Positions 47,151-59,957 of a stretch of DNA of 64,000 nucleotides are shown one piece after another. This DNA is from Melieria omissa (taxonomy: Eukaryota; Arthropoda; Insecta; Diptera; Ulidiidae): positions 29,863,783 to 29,927,782 of the forward strand of contig OZ020269.1 in the NCBI GenBank assembly GCA_963971225.1, written 5' to 3'. The stretch's first letter is position 1. Each line of letters opens with the position of its first letter. The position numbers and the translations under genes are program-made. The notes beneath the pieces are model-generated. The model was not told the DNA's origin. It did not search any database and saw only the letters and a list, made by a program, of their open reading frames with translations.

Positions 47151-49875
47151 CACTCCGATGCCCAACAAGGTCCGTAGGGACCTATGGCGTTTTAAAAGAT
47201 GCGGCCTTTCAATACGGGGGGAGTGATGAGCTTGAGACTTTATGACTTCTATAAATGGAATGTTTAGAAGCTGTTAAAATAGATTTCGGCACGATTGCAT
47301 GTATTTTATGACCATATTTATCGCATTGAAGTCATTTAGTGCGTCGAGGCCCGACAAGGTTCGCAGGGACCTTGTAGGGAGTTCCATGTAATTTGCTGTT
47401 ATTTTTCCTTTTATGCTTATTTGGTTTTCTATAAAACTTATTTGCATGTAGTAAGCATTGCTTTTTCTGATTTAGATTTCATTTCAAACATTGGCAGCCA
47501 TTTTGAAATTCAAATTTGAAATTTTAAAAACATAGATCACCTGAAATTCAAATTTGAAATTTGAAAAAAATCAAAGCTTACTACAAATAAAAAAGTTGTT
47601 CGTGCATACATATTTGTATTTGCTGTTAGTAAATGTAAATAGTGAGTGGAAAATATTGATAGCAGCACAGTTTCAAATAAATCGTTGAAGTGAAGTGAAG
47701 TGACTGCTGACACAAATGGGTGATTGGGATCAAGTTGATATGGCTTTGAACCGGCGTACGCGGTTTCAACAACTAAGCATGAGCGAGCAAGATACAGTGT
47801 TGGAGAATTTGGTCAGATATTTGGAGGATGATCAAGAAGCTGATCCTGACGAGGAAAATGACGAAGATTTCTTGCCATACGAAGAAGCATCTGATGCAGA
47901 AGTTGAAATGAATGTCACTGTGGCGGATGATGCTAACTCCGACGACGATGATCAAACTCCTGAGGACGTTGCTGCTTCTGGTGTTGCTTTTCCACAAATG
48001 GGATGTCAATCCATCAGTAATTGGTCGCATTCGAGCACACAACGTTGTTGATCTCACTCAACGCCGCCCAGGGCCAGCGCCCGGAACACTTGCTGATCCG
48101 TTGGCAATACTCAAAACAATTTTGAGCGATGAAATTGCCTACATAATCATTCGAGAGACCAACATAAAAGGGAATGAGTATGCTAGTTCTTGGAACACAA
48201 TAAACCCGAAAGCAACACCGAGGAAATGGAGTCCTTTGTTGGTTCAAGAATTTCATGCGTATCTTGGAATCTTACTGTATTCGGGTTGTTATCGGTCGAA
48301 TTCTGAGCCAGTAAAAGAATTGTGGAGTGACATGCACTTACCTTTATATAAAGCCGCAATATCTAAAAATCGTTTCTGCGCCATAAACAAAACAATTCGA
48401 TTTGAGAATGGAAACACCCGCGCAGCAAGGCTATGCACAAGTAAGACGGCCACTATAGATGATATATGGGCAATGATAATGGCTAATTTGGAAAGGGCGT
48501 ACACACCACATGAATCGATGACTGTTGATGAACAATTGTTCCCTTATCGTGGTCGAACTCGTTTTACCCAATACATACCATCCAAGCCTGCAAAATATGA
48601 TATTAAAGTCTGGTGGCTCTGCGATTCTCAATCATATTACCCATTGAAGGGTGTGATTTATAGCGGAAAGCAGCCGGGAGAGGAGGGTCAAAAAAATCAA
48701 GGGCAGCAAGTTGTCTTGAACTTAGTACAGCGATATGAGAGAAGCGGACGAACCATTTATGCTAATAATTTTTTTACTTCTTTGGAGTTGGCATTGCATT
48801 TGAAGTCCAAGAAGTTGGCTTTTGTTGGCACCGTATGCAGCAACAAAGCATTCGTGCCACCGAATTTTTTAAAACACAAATCACGAGAAATATATAGTAC
48901 ACTGTTCGGATTCTTCCAGGGAGATGTTTCGCTGTGCTCCTACGTTCCAAAGAAGAACGTAGGCTGTTTTGATATTGTCAACTGAGCACTATACAACCAA
49001 GGTTGATGACTCTAACCCGAAGAAAAAACCAATTGTTATTCTCGACTATAATTCAAACAAAAATGGTGTCGATACGATGGACCAAATGTTAGGTACATAT
49101 TCGTGTAAACGTGCAACAAAACGATGGCCACTTGCCATGTTTTACAACATCGTCGACATTGCTGCATTCGCCGCATTCATAATTCATGATGAGTTAATCA
49201 CCACTCCTCAGTCAGACAAACGACGTTCATTTTTCAAAATATTGAGTAGGCAACTAGTCATGCCTAATATAAAAGAACGAGCTAAAAATACGTATGTTAC
49301 CCGCTATCCGAAGATACGTGCTGCTATGGAAGCATTTCAAATAATGGTAAGTTGCAATAATACTAATAACACAAACTAATACCTTTGCTTATTTCAATTA
49401 TCTTTGTTTCTTTTTGGAACAGTTCACACCGTTGGATATAGATGCGCCACCACCATTGGCACCACGTGGTAACCGTCTTTCTTGTCGCCTGTGTCGTGAA
49501 GAATCGTATAAACAACGCAAGACTGCTTTTATCTGTTACACTTGCCGAAAACCTGTGTGTGTTGAACATTCCATAACGCTAAAAAAATGCCATACTTGCA
49601 GCGGTATAGATCCAGGATCCGCTGAAGCTAAGCCAAGAAACTTGCTGCAATAATGTTGTATTGTATATGTTTTTCCTTATCTATCGGTAATAAAGAAATA
49701 TATGTTTACTAAAAAATATACACGAAGCTTAGCTTTTTGTTTCTCCAAATACATCTACACACATTTTGTAACACTACTTTATACAATTATGCGCATCATA
49801 TGCAATATTAAAAAAAAGGTCCCTGGGGACCTTGTTGGGCTTTGACCGTGTAAAAAATCATCGGTTATCCGAGTG
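47151..49875 (+). mobile_element. piggyBac-like transposon, inactive
   Basis: 2,725 bp flanked by TTAA (47147-47150 and 49876-49879). Outer ends match as CACTCCGAT and, inverted, CACTCGGAT. A sub-terminal GCCCAACAAGGTCC block occurs on both sides in inverted orientation, offset by different spacing. Carries a broken piggyBac transposase gene. Confidence 0.93.
47716..49653 (+). pseudogene. piggyBac transposase, frameshifted, second catalytic Asp changed
   Basis: Starts MGDWDQVDMALNRRTRFQ, with an acidic N-terminal region, then the transposase core over three frames (47716-48051, 47912-48985, 48969-49347). The core keeps MTVDEQLFPYRGR (first Asp) and NGVDTMDQML (third Asp). The usual second Asp site reads YANNFFTSL, an Asp-to-Asn change. 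A GT-AG intron (49348-49422) leads to a Cys-rich tail, CRLCREESYKQRKTAFICYT. Frameshifts near 48000 and 48980. Confidence 0.9.
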
Positions 49876-49881
49876 TTAATA

Positions 49882-50739
49882 GAGTCCGACCGATACCAAA
49901 TTTTTTGGCCGATGCCGATGCCGATTAATCGGCCGAAAGGGCGAAAATCGGCCGATGCCGATGCCGATTATATAGAAAAAATAACACGAATGAATTCAAT
50001 CAAAAACACAGTCTATTTTATAAAATAACAAAAGTAACTATTACATATTGTTGTAATATTCATCGGAAAATAACAAAACAACGAGAAAAGAAATAATTAA
50101 AAACTAAATAAAATAACAAGAGAATTCAGAATTCTAATACAATAACATGTATTATAAAAAATAATATATCACATTTATCCACTGAGAGAGAAACAAAAAT
50201 AGTGACGTAAATATTGAATGCAAATTCAGTTTCTTATTCAACTTAAAATTACGATTTTTAAATTAAAATTTGTGCTCTCAAATTGCGAAGAAGTCAGAAA
50301 ACAAATTTGGAAAAAATAAAAGTCCTGTTAAAAAAAATGCTTCCAATTAAAAAAGAAGGATAAGATTGCAAAATTGAATGAAACATTGATTGAAATGTCC
50401 CTTCTTCTTATATCCACATTAAGAGACGAAATGCATAGACATTTCGAGAAAATCTGTGTTTTTAAGAATACCTAGTTAAAACAAAACACTTCTAGGAAAC
50501 ATTTATATTAAACAGTATCTAAAAATACATTACTGAAAAGTCGTGTAAGAACCCGTTGGTACAAAAAATGAAAACAAAAAAATGAAAGCAGAAAAATAGG
50601 CCGATGCATCATCGACCAAAAACGGCCGAAGTGGCATCGGCCAAAAAAGGCCGATGCCGACGCCGATACTTATTTTTTTGGCCGATGTCGATACTAGCCG
50701 ATGCCGATACCGATACCGATTAATCGGTCGGACTCTACT
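49882..50739. mobile_element. hAT-like non-autonomous element inserted at the piggyBac border
   Basis: 858 bp with inverted GAGTCCGACCGAT / ATCGGTCGGACTC near the ends and many GCCGATGCCGAT sub-terminal repeats at both sides; no ORF. The 8-bp direct repeat TGTTAATA flanks it exactly (49874-49881 and 50740-50747). TAGAG-type termini and an 8-bp duplication fit hAT. The right end has 4 extra bases beyond the inverted repeat. Confidence 0.75.
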
Positions 50740-50747
50740 TGTTAATA

Positions 50748-53265
50748 CTTTTGAAACCACAGTTTTTTTGGGGCCCCAACATCAATATTGTTTTATTATT
50801 ATTCTAGTCTAGTCTTTTGAGCTATTTGTATGACTTATTTAATTAAATAAATTGTACATAATTATATTACAAACTAGCTAACCTGGCGAAATTCCTCTCG
50901 CACGACATTTGTTGTTTTTTTATAAAAAAATACACGAGATGGCGAATCTATGGTAATTCAAATTGGCGACGAAAACCAACTAAAGGAAGAGGAAGAACTA
51001 ATGTTGCTGCTAAGTTTCAGTAAAGAAATGGATTGCGCTTGAACCAGAAAATCTTACTGGTGGAATGACTCATCTATGGGACGACGCTATACTAGATTTC
51101 AATGCTGTGCACCTTACAATTTCGAAGATATTCCATTATTAAGATTTAGCTTCTCGTCCAATATCCGCCCCATTCCCTCTGTCGAAGGACATGACTAAAT
51201 AGTAAGTTCGCAGTGAATTTAATTGATGTGTGACGTATGGTTTCAAAGTTATCGTCTGAAAATGTTCAGAATTCACTGTCAAATATGGCAGGGATTTTCC
51301 GACTTTTCCAATGGATTTTTCGGAATTTCCTTTTTGCACGAACCTGAACTGACTTAATACTAATCCAACAAAAAACCGCCATGAAAATCGGCCGGTCCGT
51401 TTGAGCGTGATGCGCTTACACACATATGTACATGCACTTTCTTTTTGATATATAGAAAGTCCCCATATATAGATAGTCAATGTAGCTAGTGTCGGCCAGT
51501 ATTTATTCTGATTTTGTATGTAGGACTAGCAGGGCCCCACCGTCAGTGAGCCCAATTAATCCAATTCCGCTTAACCCTTTGTTGATCCGGTAAGATGTTT
51601 ATGAAAAACTACTTGTCATTTGAAGTCAATTAGCGCATTAAATCATGTTTCCCCAAACTATATTCTAACCCATCGTTGATCGTCAGATTGCGATTTTCAA
51701 ACCATTTTCGAAAATTATTAGAAAATTTTCAAAAAAAAACCAAAGTTTGAAATCAATCATTAAATCAATTTTTTTTATTCAACACTTTAACCCATGTTTT
51801 CCCCTTTAGACGAATTCAAAAAATCCCGGCTTGGTAGAGGTTAGAGGAAATTAGAGGAGAGTAGAAGAAATTATCCTTGGAATGTTCAATTGGCCTATTT
51901 TAGCTTTTTTTTGTTTAGCTTACACTGTTTTTGTTCTCTTGAATAGATTGAAGAGGTTTTTGTTTTTTTTTTAAGACAATTTATCTTGATTTGGAATACT
52001 TGGAATACTTGGATTTGGAATACAGTTTGGGCAGCTCTAGACTTCTACTATCAAACGCACTCTAGAATTCTTTCAGTTTCGAAGTAATATAGCATTGAAA
52101 ATTTAAATTTTTGGTATTTTTTATGACACTATATTCTTAGATTAGCCTTATTTGATCTTTTTAATTAATAATTTAAGAATTAATTGTTTCCCATAGTCTG
52201 TTAGTAATGTAGCATAGACTGAATATATAAATAAATAAATACTAAAATAAATAAATCAATTCCATGACAGTTTTCCATTGGAACATTGGAAACTCTTTGT
52301 CCATTCTGGCATGAGGTCGATATGCAGCTCTCAAGAAAAGCTAAAACTTCATAAAAAAAGATCAATAAATGCTCAAGAAAATTTCAAGGAAAGTTCTACG
52401 TTCAGATTCTATATAGTTTAGAAGTTTAGTTTAAAGTTTTTATTCTGACTTATACGGTAACTTACTAACCCGCCAGTTAGTGACTTTGGTTCGAGAACTA
52501 AACTCGATAGAAGGAATAGTTAGCTTAACTGCTCTTTGGTAGTAGAAGGTAAAGTAGAAGAAGAAGCTCTTCAAAATCCATTCCGATTGAAGCTGTTCGA
52601 CTCATCGAAAACAAATCACCCAAAATTGGTGGTTGGTGTTGGCAGAATTGTAAAAAAGCTATATTTAACGACTTTGTGCTAAAGTTTCATATATGTGGAA
52701 TTGAATAATTAAAGATTTATCACCTCTCGGAACTCCAGACAATATGCCATCTGACCAAACCGTCTCCTCTAGTTGGCCTTTATTGGTTCCCTAAACCTAA
52801 AAAACCAAAAAGTTAAACCTTTCTTCCCAACGCCTAATAATTTCTCTCTGTAGTAGTAAAAATAAAAGACTTTTCATTGACATTGCTCATTGCGTACATT
52901 TAATATAGAGATTAAATTTTGTTTTGAATATTTCCCATATTCTTGTACACATCGAATTTGTTGTAATCTCTTGATGATTACTCGCCAAAATACATTTTCT
53001 CTTACAGTACATACAATTTACATACATACAAATATTTAAACGTAAACTTAACTTCATTCACAGCACACATTTAGGAAGAAATCAACTATAAGTAAATACA
53101 TTTAGTTGCAGTATTTTCAAATCCAAATACGACTGCATAACTTGTACGCATATATGTAAATATGTGTGTATGTCATAAGTTTATATATATATATATATTT
53201 GTGTGTATATGTCTTTTACTAGTCAGCACAATCGGTCTCATCAAAATAATTGAACTGTTCAAATT
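50748..53265. other. Intergenic; includes a relative of the 57772-59735 repeat
   Basis: 51060-51300 resembles one unit of the 277-bp array (TTCGAAGATATTCCATTATT, CCCATTCCCTCTGTCGAAGG). 51528-51680 resembles its left flank (CTAGCAGGGCCCC ... ATTAAATCATGTTTC). The rest is AT-rich, with an (AT)n run at about 53185-53200. The guanylate cyclase poly(A) signal (minus strand) lies near 53281. No gene is supported. Confidence 0.5.
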
Positions 53266-53529
53266 CTAGAATATCTACGTTTTATTGCACCATGAGCCTA
53301 ATGCCGTACGGCAGCTGCAGTCGGCACCACCAGTCGGTACAAATCACTGAGAGGTCACACACGAGGTCACGTCGAGGTACGTTGAGTACATTAACTATGT
53401 GCACGATTTTATTGCGCTGCATCGGCGCACAGAGGCGCATCGCAGAACGCACAGTCGGAGCAGCTGTGTGTGGATGGATGGTAGCTGGTCAATTGAGCGC
53501 GTTGGGCCGCAGTTTGCTGAGTTGGTCGG

Positions 53530-56500
53530 CTACTTGCCGATGGCCGGAAAAAGTATTGGAAATGGCACCTCGTCGTTGTTGTTTTTCTGCGGCGTCGGCG
53601 GCCGAGGATCCGGCTCGCTGCAACCCAGCAGCCAGTACGTTGTCACAGTGCCTTTGCCTTTGAGCTCCACCTCGCCGCGCAGTTCGGTCTTGAAAGTGCC
53701 GTACTTGTCGAAAATCGACTTGGCCGCAAACGAGACGTGAATCTTCAGTGCTGTTAAGAAGCTTTCATCAATGCAATTTTCATTAAGGCCATCAAGCACT
53801 GACACTTACGCAATCCTGCCGATTCCATGCGCGAGGCCGTATTTACGGTGTCGCCGAAGAGACAATAATGCGGCATCTTCTGGCCCACCACACCGGCGCA
53901 CACGGGTCCCGCATGTATGCCGATGCGAATTTTGAGTTTGTAATCGGGTTTGTGCTTGATGGTAAACGACTTGACGGCGTCCACAATGGCCAGCGACATG
54001 AGGCCGATTTCGCGCGCGTGATTGTCGTTGCGCTCGGGTAGGCCGGACACCACCATGTACGCGTCACCAATTGTCTCCACCTAAAGCAACCGAAAGATTG
54101 GCAGTTGTACTCCTCAAAGTGTTTAATTGAAGCGCCAATTCTCACCTTGTAGACATCGTAGAAGCCAATAATACGATCGAAGGTGCTGTAGAGATCGTTG
54201 AGAAAGGCAACCACTTCCATGGGGCCGCTTTCGGCACAAAGCGCCGTAAAGCCCACAATGTCGCTGAAGTAGATGGTCACGCACTCAAACTGCTCGGGCT
54301 GCACCATTTCGCCGGCGAGCAGCTGTGTTGCCACCGGCCGCGGCAGCACTTGGTAGAGCAGCTCCTCGGTGCGACGCTTCTCCATGCTCAACTGTTCGGT
54401 CTTTTCCTCAACCAGACTTTCCAAATTGTTGGCATATTGCTCCATGCGACGCAGTAAGTCATCCATCAGATTCTCGCAGAAACCTCTATGTTTCGAAGCG
54501 TTTGCGAGTCAACAGAAAAACATAAAATGCTTATCAAATGTTGAATAGCATGAGGGTATAAAGGGACACAGATCACGAGCGATTGCCAAGTGTACATAGG
54601 CGCTCAAAGAGAGGGTTTTTTGGGTTCAACCCCCCATGGACAGAAATTGCTGGTACAAAATATGGTTTCGAATTGTATTCGGCTCAAACCTTGTATACAA
54701 ACCCAAACCCCCCAAATGAAATCCTGCGTGCGTCAGTGCAAGTGGTACATTTGTACATATGGCAACGCAATGTGTCACTGATCGGATAGGAATAGTTATC
54801 CCTCTCACTTACTTCATTATAAGTCGCACAGTAGAACGGATTGTGGCAAAGGCCGGCCTGTCTTCCGGATTGTCGGCCCAGCATTTCTCCATCAGGTCGA
54901 GCACATCGGGCGGACAGTCGCGCTGACCTACGAAGGGACGAAAGGGCGGTGTCTCGTGCGCTTCGACGCGATTCAAGATCGTTTGCACTTCCATGAACTG
55001 ACGTGCCATCTCATACGGGCCACCACGCACCACGATCTCTTCCAGTATGATGGCGAACGAGTAGACATCGCCCTTCTGCGTAGCCGGATTTCCAGGCAGC
55101 ACGGTCAGTGGCAACAGTTCGGGCGCGATCCAAAGGAATTCTGCATAAGAAACACAAACCACGTTAGCACTGCACTTCGCAGCAGTAGTGCTTCTCACTA
55201 TTGAAATAGTTCTGATCCTTGACGAACTCTGAGGGCGTGGTCAGCGTGCGCAGTCCAAAGTCCGATATCTTCAATACAAAACGTCCGTCAATGAGGCAGT
55301 TGCAGGATCGCAGCTTACCGTGCACCTGGACGTCACTGTTATGCAAGTACGCCATGCCTTTAACGATGTCGTGTATCAGGGACATGCGAAAGTTCCAGTC
55401 CAACTGAATGGCTTCGTTCTCCAGAACGTCCTTGAGACTGCCCTTGGGACAGTACTCGGTGAGAATGAGGACAGTGGGGCGCGGCAAGTCGATGCATGAG
55501 CCAACGAAGCGCACAGTGTTCTCGTGGCTGACATCGCGCGCTTGCTTGATCTCCCACAGCAAAGTGGGCGTAATGTCGACCTTTTTGCGATGGATTTTCT
55601 TGATGGCCACGCGCTCGCCCTTGAATATGCCAATTGTGGTGAAGACCTGTGTCAGCGGCAGCGATGTGCAGCTGGCTATGGAAGCCCGACCCGAATGTAT
55701 GTCATATTGTTGCAGCGAAAAGTTCTGCAAAACGAACAGAATTGGCGCATTGGCTCCATATGTACCAAGTTATTACCCTCCGACCTCTGCATTCAGCTTT
55801 TGCAGGCCCACTTTACTGCCATACAAACGACCCACTTCCAGCAAAACCTCATCCGGACGCACACGCCACGACATGTTGTTCAGCTCGTTGTTCAGTTTCA
55901 TTTGTCTGGGCGACAATCACTTTAAGTTAAAGGTGAATATTAGAGAAAAATTCACTTACTTGCACATGAGGTAAACTACAATGAAGGTGAATCCCAGGAA
56001 TATGGCAAACGCAAAGGTTCCATACATTATGATCAGCTCTGAAAGGCAAAAGAACTTTTGGCGGAACGATCTTTTTCGATTTCGCAACGCTTACCGTTGC
56101 CGTGACACTCGGGCGCATTGCCTAAGAAACCGCAGCGTGGAATGTCCGGAGGCGGACCCTCTCTGCCACCTGGCCAATGTATCTTCTTGCCATCGACAGC
56201 AGAGTATTCCCTGGAAGGCGTACACGAGCAAACTAATAGAGAACTCACAGACCACTTGGACCACCGAGCACATACCGATGCAAGCCATAGTAGTGCGCCA
56301 CAACCTCGAACTTCCCATTGATCGGATCCAGATCGGAAATGGAGTAGTCAGCATCCCTGTCGCCGTTGTCGTCTATTCGCACATGTCCCGTGATGCCGTG
56401 AAAATTACGATTCCACATGCGGCGCGTGATCGCCATGCCATCGCGTATGTTGCCTCGTTGGGAGAGTGTCTCATTCAGCGCCATGCCCAGCAGATAGACC

Positions 56501-57286
56501 CCGTCGTAGAAGGCGCCAATGAAAAAGTTCACCTGTGAACAATCAGCTGACGTTAACGTGGCAAAAACCGAGCGCACCGCCAGGCTCACCTCCTCGCCCT
56601 CGCTGAATGTGTAGTTGTAGTTCTTGGCCATTTCGCGCACTTTGTCGGCGAATCCCTGAAATTTGGGACTAGTCGGCTGCAACAGCGATACGCGCAGCAG
56701 CGCCTCGTACGCCTTGCGTGCGTGACCGTCGACCGCATCGCCCATTTCCCAGTCGTGGTCGCCCCAATACGAACTCTGTTGCATTCACAGGCCGATTTAG
56801 ATGCATAAAAATTAAAAAACCTCTCTAACGTCACTTACCTGAAATATCTCCACATCCAAAAACACCCAATCACCATTGGTCATGCCCAGTGCATAGGCGG
56901 CGAGCATGAACTTGCGAACCAAAGTGCCGCGCACCGATAAAATCACCACTGCAATTCAAAAATTACATTACTGTACAATTACCGTCATTTCACTCTGCCT
57001 CACCCATACCTCTGGCGTACATGCTGGCATCCTTCAGATAGTTTTCGTACGGTTCCTGCTCATTGCCATTCAGCTCACGTACAAAGCTTAGCAGCCCCTC
57101 CTGCCGCAGTCCGTACTCGAGGTTCTTGCCAACGGTCAGCGAGAACAAATCGGAACGATCGACGATTAGCGCAACATGCTTCCAATTGAACTGACGAAAT
57201 ATGCTGGCGAAAACCAATTTGAGGCGGCACTGGCAATACGACATGCGCGTCAGAGTGGGGTATTTGCTTTTGTCCTTAAACATGCC
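53530..57286 (-). CDS. Receptor-type guanylate cyclase, C-terminal 943 residues; N-terminus outside window
   Basis: Single-pass membrane enzyme making cGMP. Twelve exons on the minus strand: 57286-57010, 56948-56839, 56775-56590, 56532-56276, 56210-56095, 56038-55960, 55905-55785, 55724-55199, 55140-54813, 54485-54146, 54080-53810 and 53750-53530, total 2,832 nt. Visible residues 1-277 are the ANF-receptor ligand-binding region ([32 protein letters not shown]). The membrane helix follows ([19 protein letters not shown]). The kinase-homology domain has [20 protein letters not shown] without the HRD aspartate, so it is a pseudokinase. The cyclase has [30 protein letters not shown] and [17 protein letters not shown], with the Glu and Cys expected for GTP. 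Donor GAG|GTCGGA at 55784 is weak. No upstream exons were found up to 64000. Confidence 0.93.
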
Positions 57287-57771
57287 CTGTAAAAAAACAG
57301 AGGAATCGAATGATGACTTTGCTAGATTTTATATTCATAAAACAAGTTGTGGGGAACTTAAGAGTTTACTTTCTTCAAAAACAAATAACTTCAAAGAAGA
57401 TATTAAAAGATACACTCCGAAGTGGTTTAACTTCTTTAAGACGCTTTGGAATATCGTACACTTTGGGTACGTGGATGCCTGGCATGGAAAAGCATTAGCG
57501 ATCAAAAAATGTTCGAGAAGTTCAAAAGTTACGAATTTTTGCGAGGGATGGATGAAAGTGTTGAACTGATTGACCTTAAAAAAAGACAGGTACAGATAAA
57601 GATTATGGTTATTTTTACTGATGGTGACAAATGTAGATGCAGTATGAAGTATTGGAGAAAAGTCAATGGAAGACATAGAACATAGAACCTTAAATTTGAC
57701 AAACAATTAAAAACCAAGATGTTCAGAAGAAAAAAGAAAACACGGAGCAATTGAGAGACGTAAAGTAGGGA
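57287..57771. other. Guanylate cyclase upstream intron, no element recognised
   Basis: AT-rich with chance ORFs only. Confidence 0.4.
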
Positions 57772-59735
57772 CTATTAAATACTAGTAGGGCCCTGCGGCT
57801 TTGCACGCAAGTTTGAAGTCAATGGGCCCAATAAATCATGTTTCTTCATACTACACTCTATTGGCGATGCCACGCCTCTTTTATGTAATGCCCAATCCAT
57901 TCCTCCAGTCGAAAGGTGTGACCCGGTTTCATTTATATGCGACTTTCAGTTCCAAAGTTACGCGGAAAATTTCAATCACAAAAAATATGCTGCGCCCCTT
58001 GTTCAACGCCCATAAAATTTTGCCAGTAGAATGACATATCTATGAGACGATGGTATACAAAACTTCAAAGCTTTCCAACTTATTGTTCCGAAGCTATTCC
58101 ACATTAAAAGTTTGGGTTCTATGGGCGGTGCCATGCCCCTCGCCCAATACCCACCCTACTCTCCCTGTCGAAGGGCACGTCGAAATCGTAAGTATGTGCC
58201 AAATATCTTGATGTGTGATTTGCAGTTATAAAGTTATTGAAAACAATAAGGTCGCTTGAAAAGTACCACGCCCCTTGTCCAACGCCCATACAATTTAACC
58301 ACTTGAACGACACGTCCAAGCCATGATGCTATATCAAATTTCAATGCTGGCCGACTTATAATTCCGAAGATATTTCATATTAAAAACTTGGTTTGTATGG
58401 GCAGTGCCAAGCCCCGTCGTCCGATACCCACCCCATTCCCAATGTCGAAGGGCACATCTAAATCGTAAGTTTGTGTCAAATCTCTTAACTGTGTGATTTG
58501 TAGTTCCAAAGTTATTCAAAACATTTGAGTTGCTTAAAAAGTGTCACGCCCCTTGTTCAACGCTCACAAAGTTTTACCAGTGAAACGGCACATCAAACGG
58601 TGGCCCCGCACCAAATTTTAATGCTGCCCGATTTCTCATTCCGAAGATATTCCATATTGAAAATTTAAGTTGTATGGGCGGTGCTACGCCCCCTTATCAA
58701 AAACCCACCCCATTCCCCCTATCGAATCGCTAAATCGTTTGACACCCATATTGCTGTGACATATATATCATGGCTGATTAGTTATTATAGTGATCGTGGC
58801 GAGAAGGCGTATTAGGTGGGAGTGGTCAATCTGATATATCCTATGTTAACATCAACAAAACTCGAAATCATTTGGTATTAAAACTGATTTGCCGACATGT
58901 ACCGAAGCTTCGTTTTATTAGTTTAGTTGGCGTGGAAAGTGGGCGCGGGAAGTGGGCGTGACCGATTATATTATAGCCTATGTTCGCCGCAATGAACGGC
59001 TGAATCGTTTGATACCCATATTGCTATGACAAATATACCATGGCTGATTTGTTATTATAGTGGGCGTGGCGAAAAGGCATATTGGGTGGGCGTGGTCGAT
59101 CTTATATATCCTTTGTTAACATCAACGAAGCACGGAATCATTTGATATTAATACTGATTTACCGACATGTACCGTAGCTTCGTTTTGTTAGTTTAGAGGG
59201 CACGGAAAGTGGGCGTGACCGATTTTATTATAGCCTATGTTTGCCGCAATGACACGCTGAATCGTTTGATACCCATATTGCTACGACAAATATACCATGG
59301 CTGATTTGTTATTTTAGTGGGCGTGATGAAAAGACATATCAGGTGGGCGTGGTTAATCTTATATATCCTATGTTAACATCAATGAAACACGGAATCATTT
59401 GGTATTAAAACTGATTTACCAACATGTACCGTAGCTTCGTTTTGTTAGTTTATTGGGCACGGAAAGTGGGCGTGGCCCATTATGTTATAGCCTATGTTTG
59501 CCGCAATTATACGCTGAATCGTTTGATACCCATATTGCCTTACAAAAGCATACCATAGATGAGTTTTGTTACCATAATGGGCGTAAGAAGGGGACGTGGT
59601 CATTCTCATGTACCCTATGTACCATTCCCACAGATACAAAAATGTTTGGTGCTTATTTCATCTAAATCGGTTCAGTGGTTTTTGCCTGATTGTGGCTCAA
59701 AAAACGTCACACTTGCTTTTATATAATAGTATAGA
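57772..59735. mobile_element. Non-autonomous element built of two tandem-repeat arrays
   Basis: Left array: about 3.3 units of roughly 277 bp (landmark CCGAAG.TATT.CA.ATT at 58089, 58364 and 58642). Right array: four units of 257-270 bp (landmark TCGTTTGAYACCCATATTGC at about 58734, 59005, 59262 and 59519). Left flank reads ATACTAGTAGGGCCCTGC and right end TATAATAGTATAGATG, giving a short inverted TATACTA-like terminus. No ORF. Could be a Helitron-like or MITE-type element; class unresolved. Confidence 0.65.
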
Positions 59736-59957
59736 TGACTCACTGGAAGTAAAGATTGAAAGCATTGCAAAAAAAAGAAGGAATAATGGATGTTTTTTAG
59801 ATCATAGGAAAGAATGGAATTGTGTAGGAAAAATAGGTGACATGAAAATGTGCTGTTTGTACACATTTTTTTTCAACGCTGTGACAGTGTACTTTAAGAG
59901 CTCATCACTTCTACATATATTATCCAATATTAAACTTAAACTTGAGATTTCTCTTAA

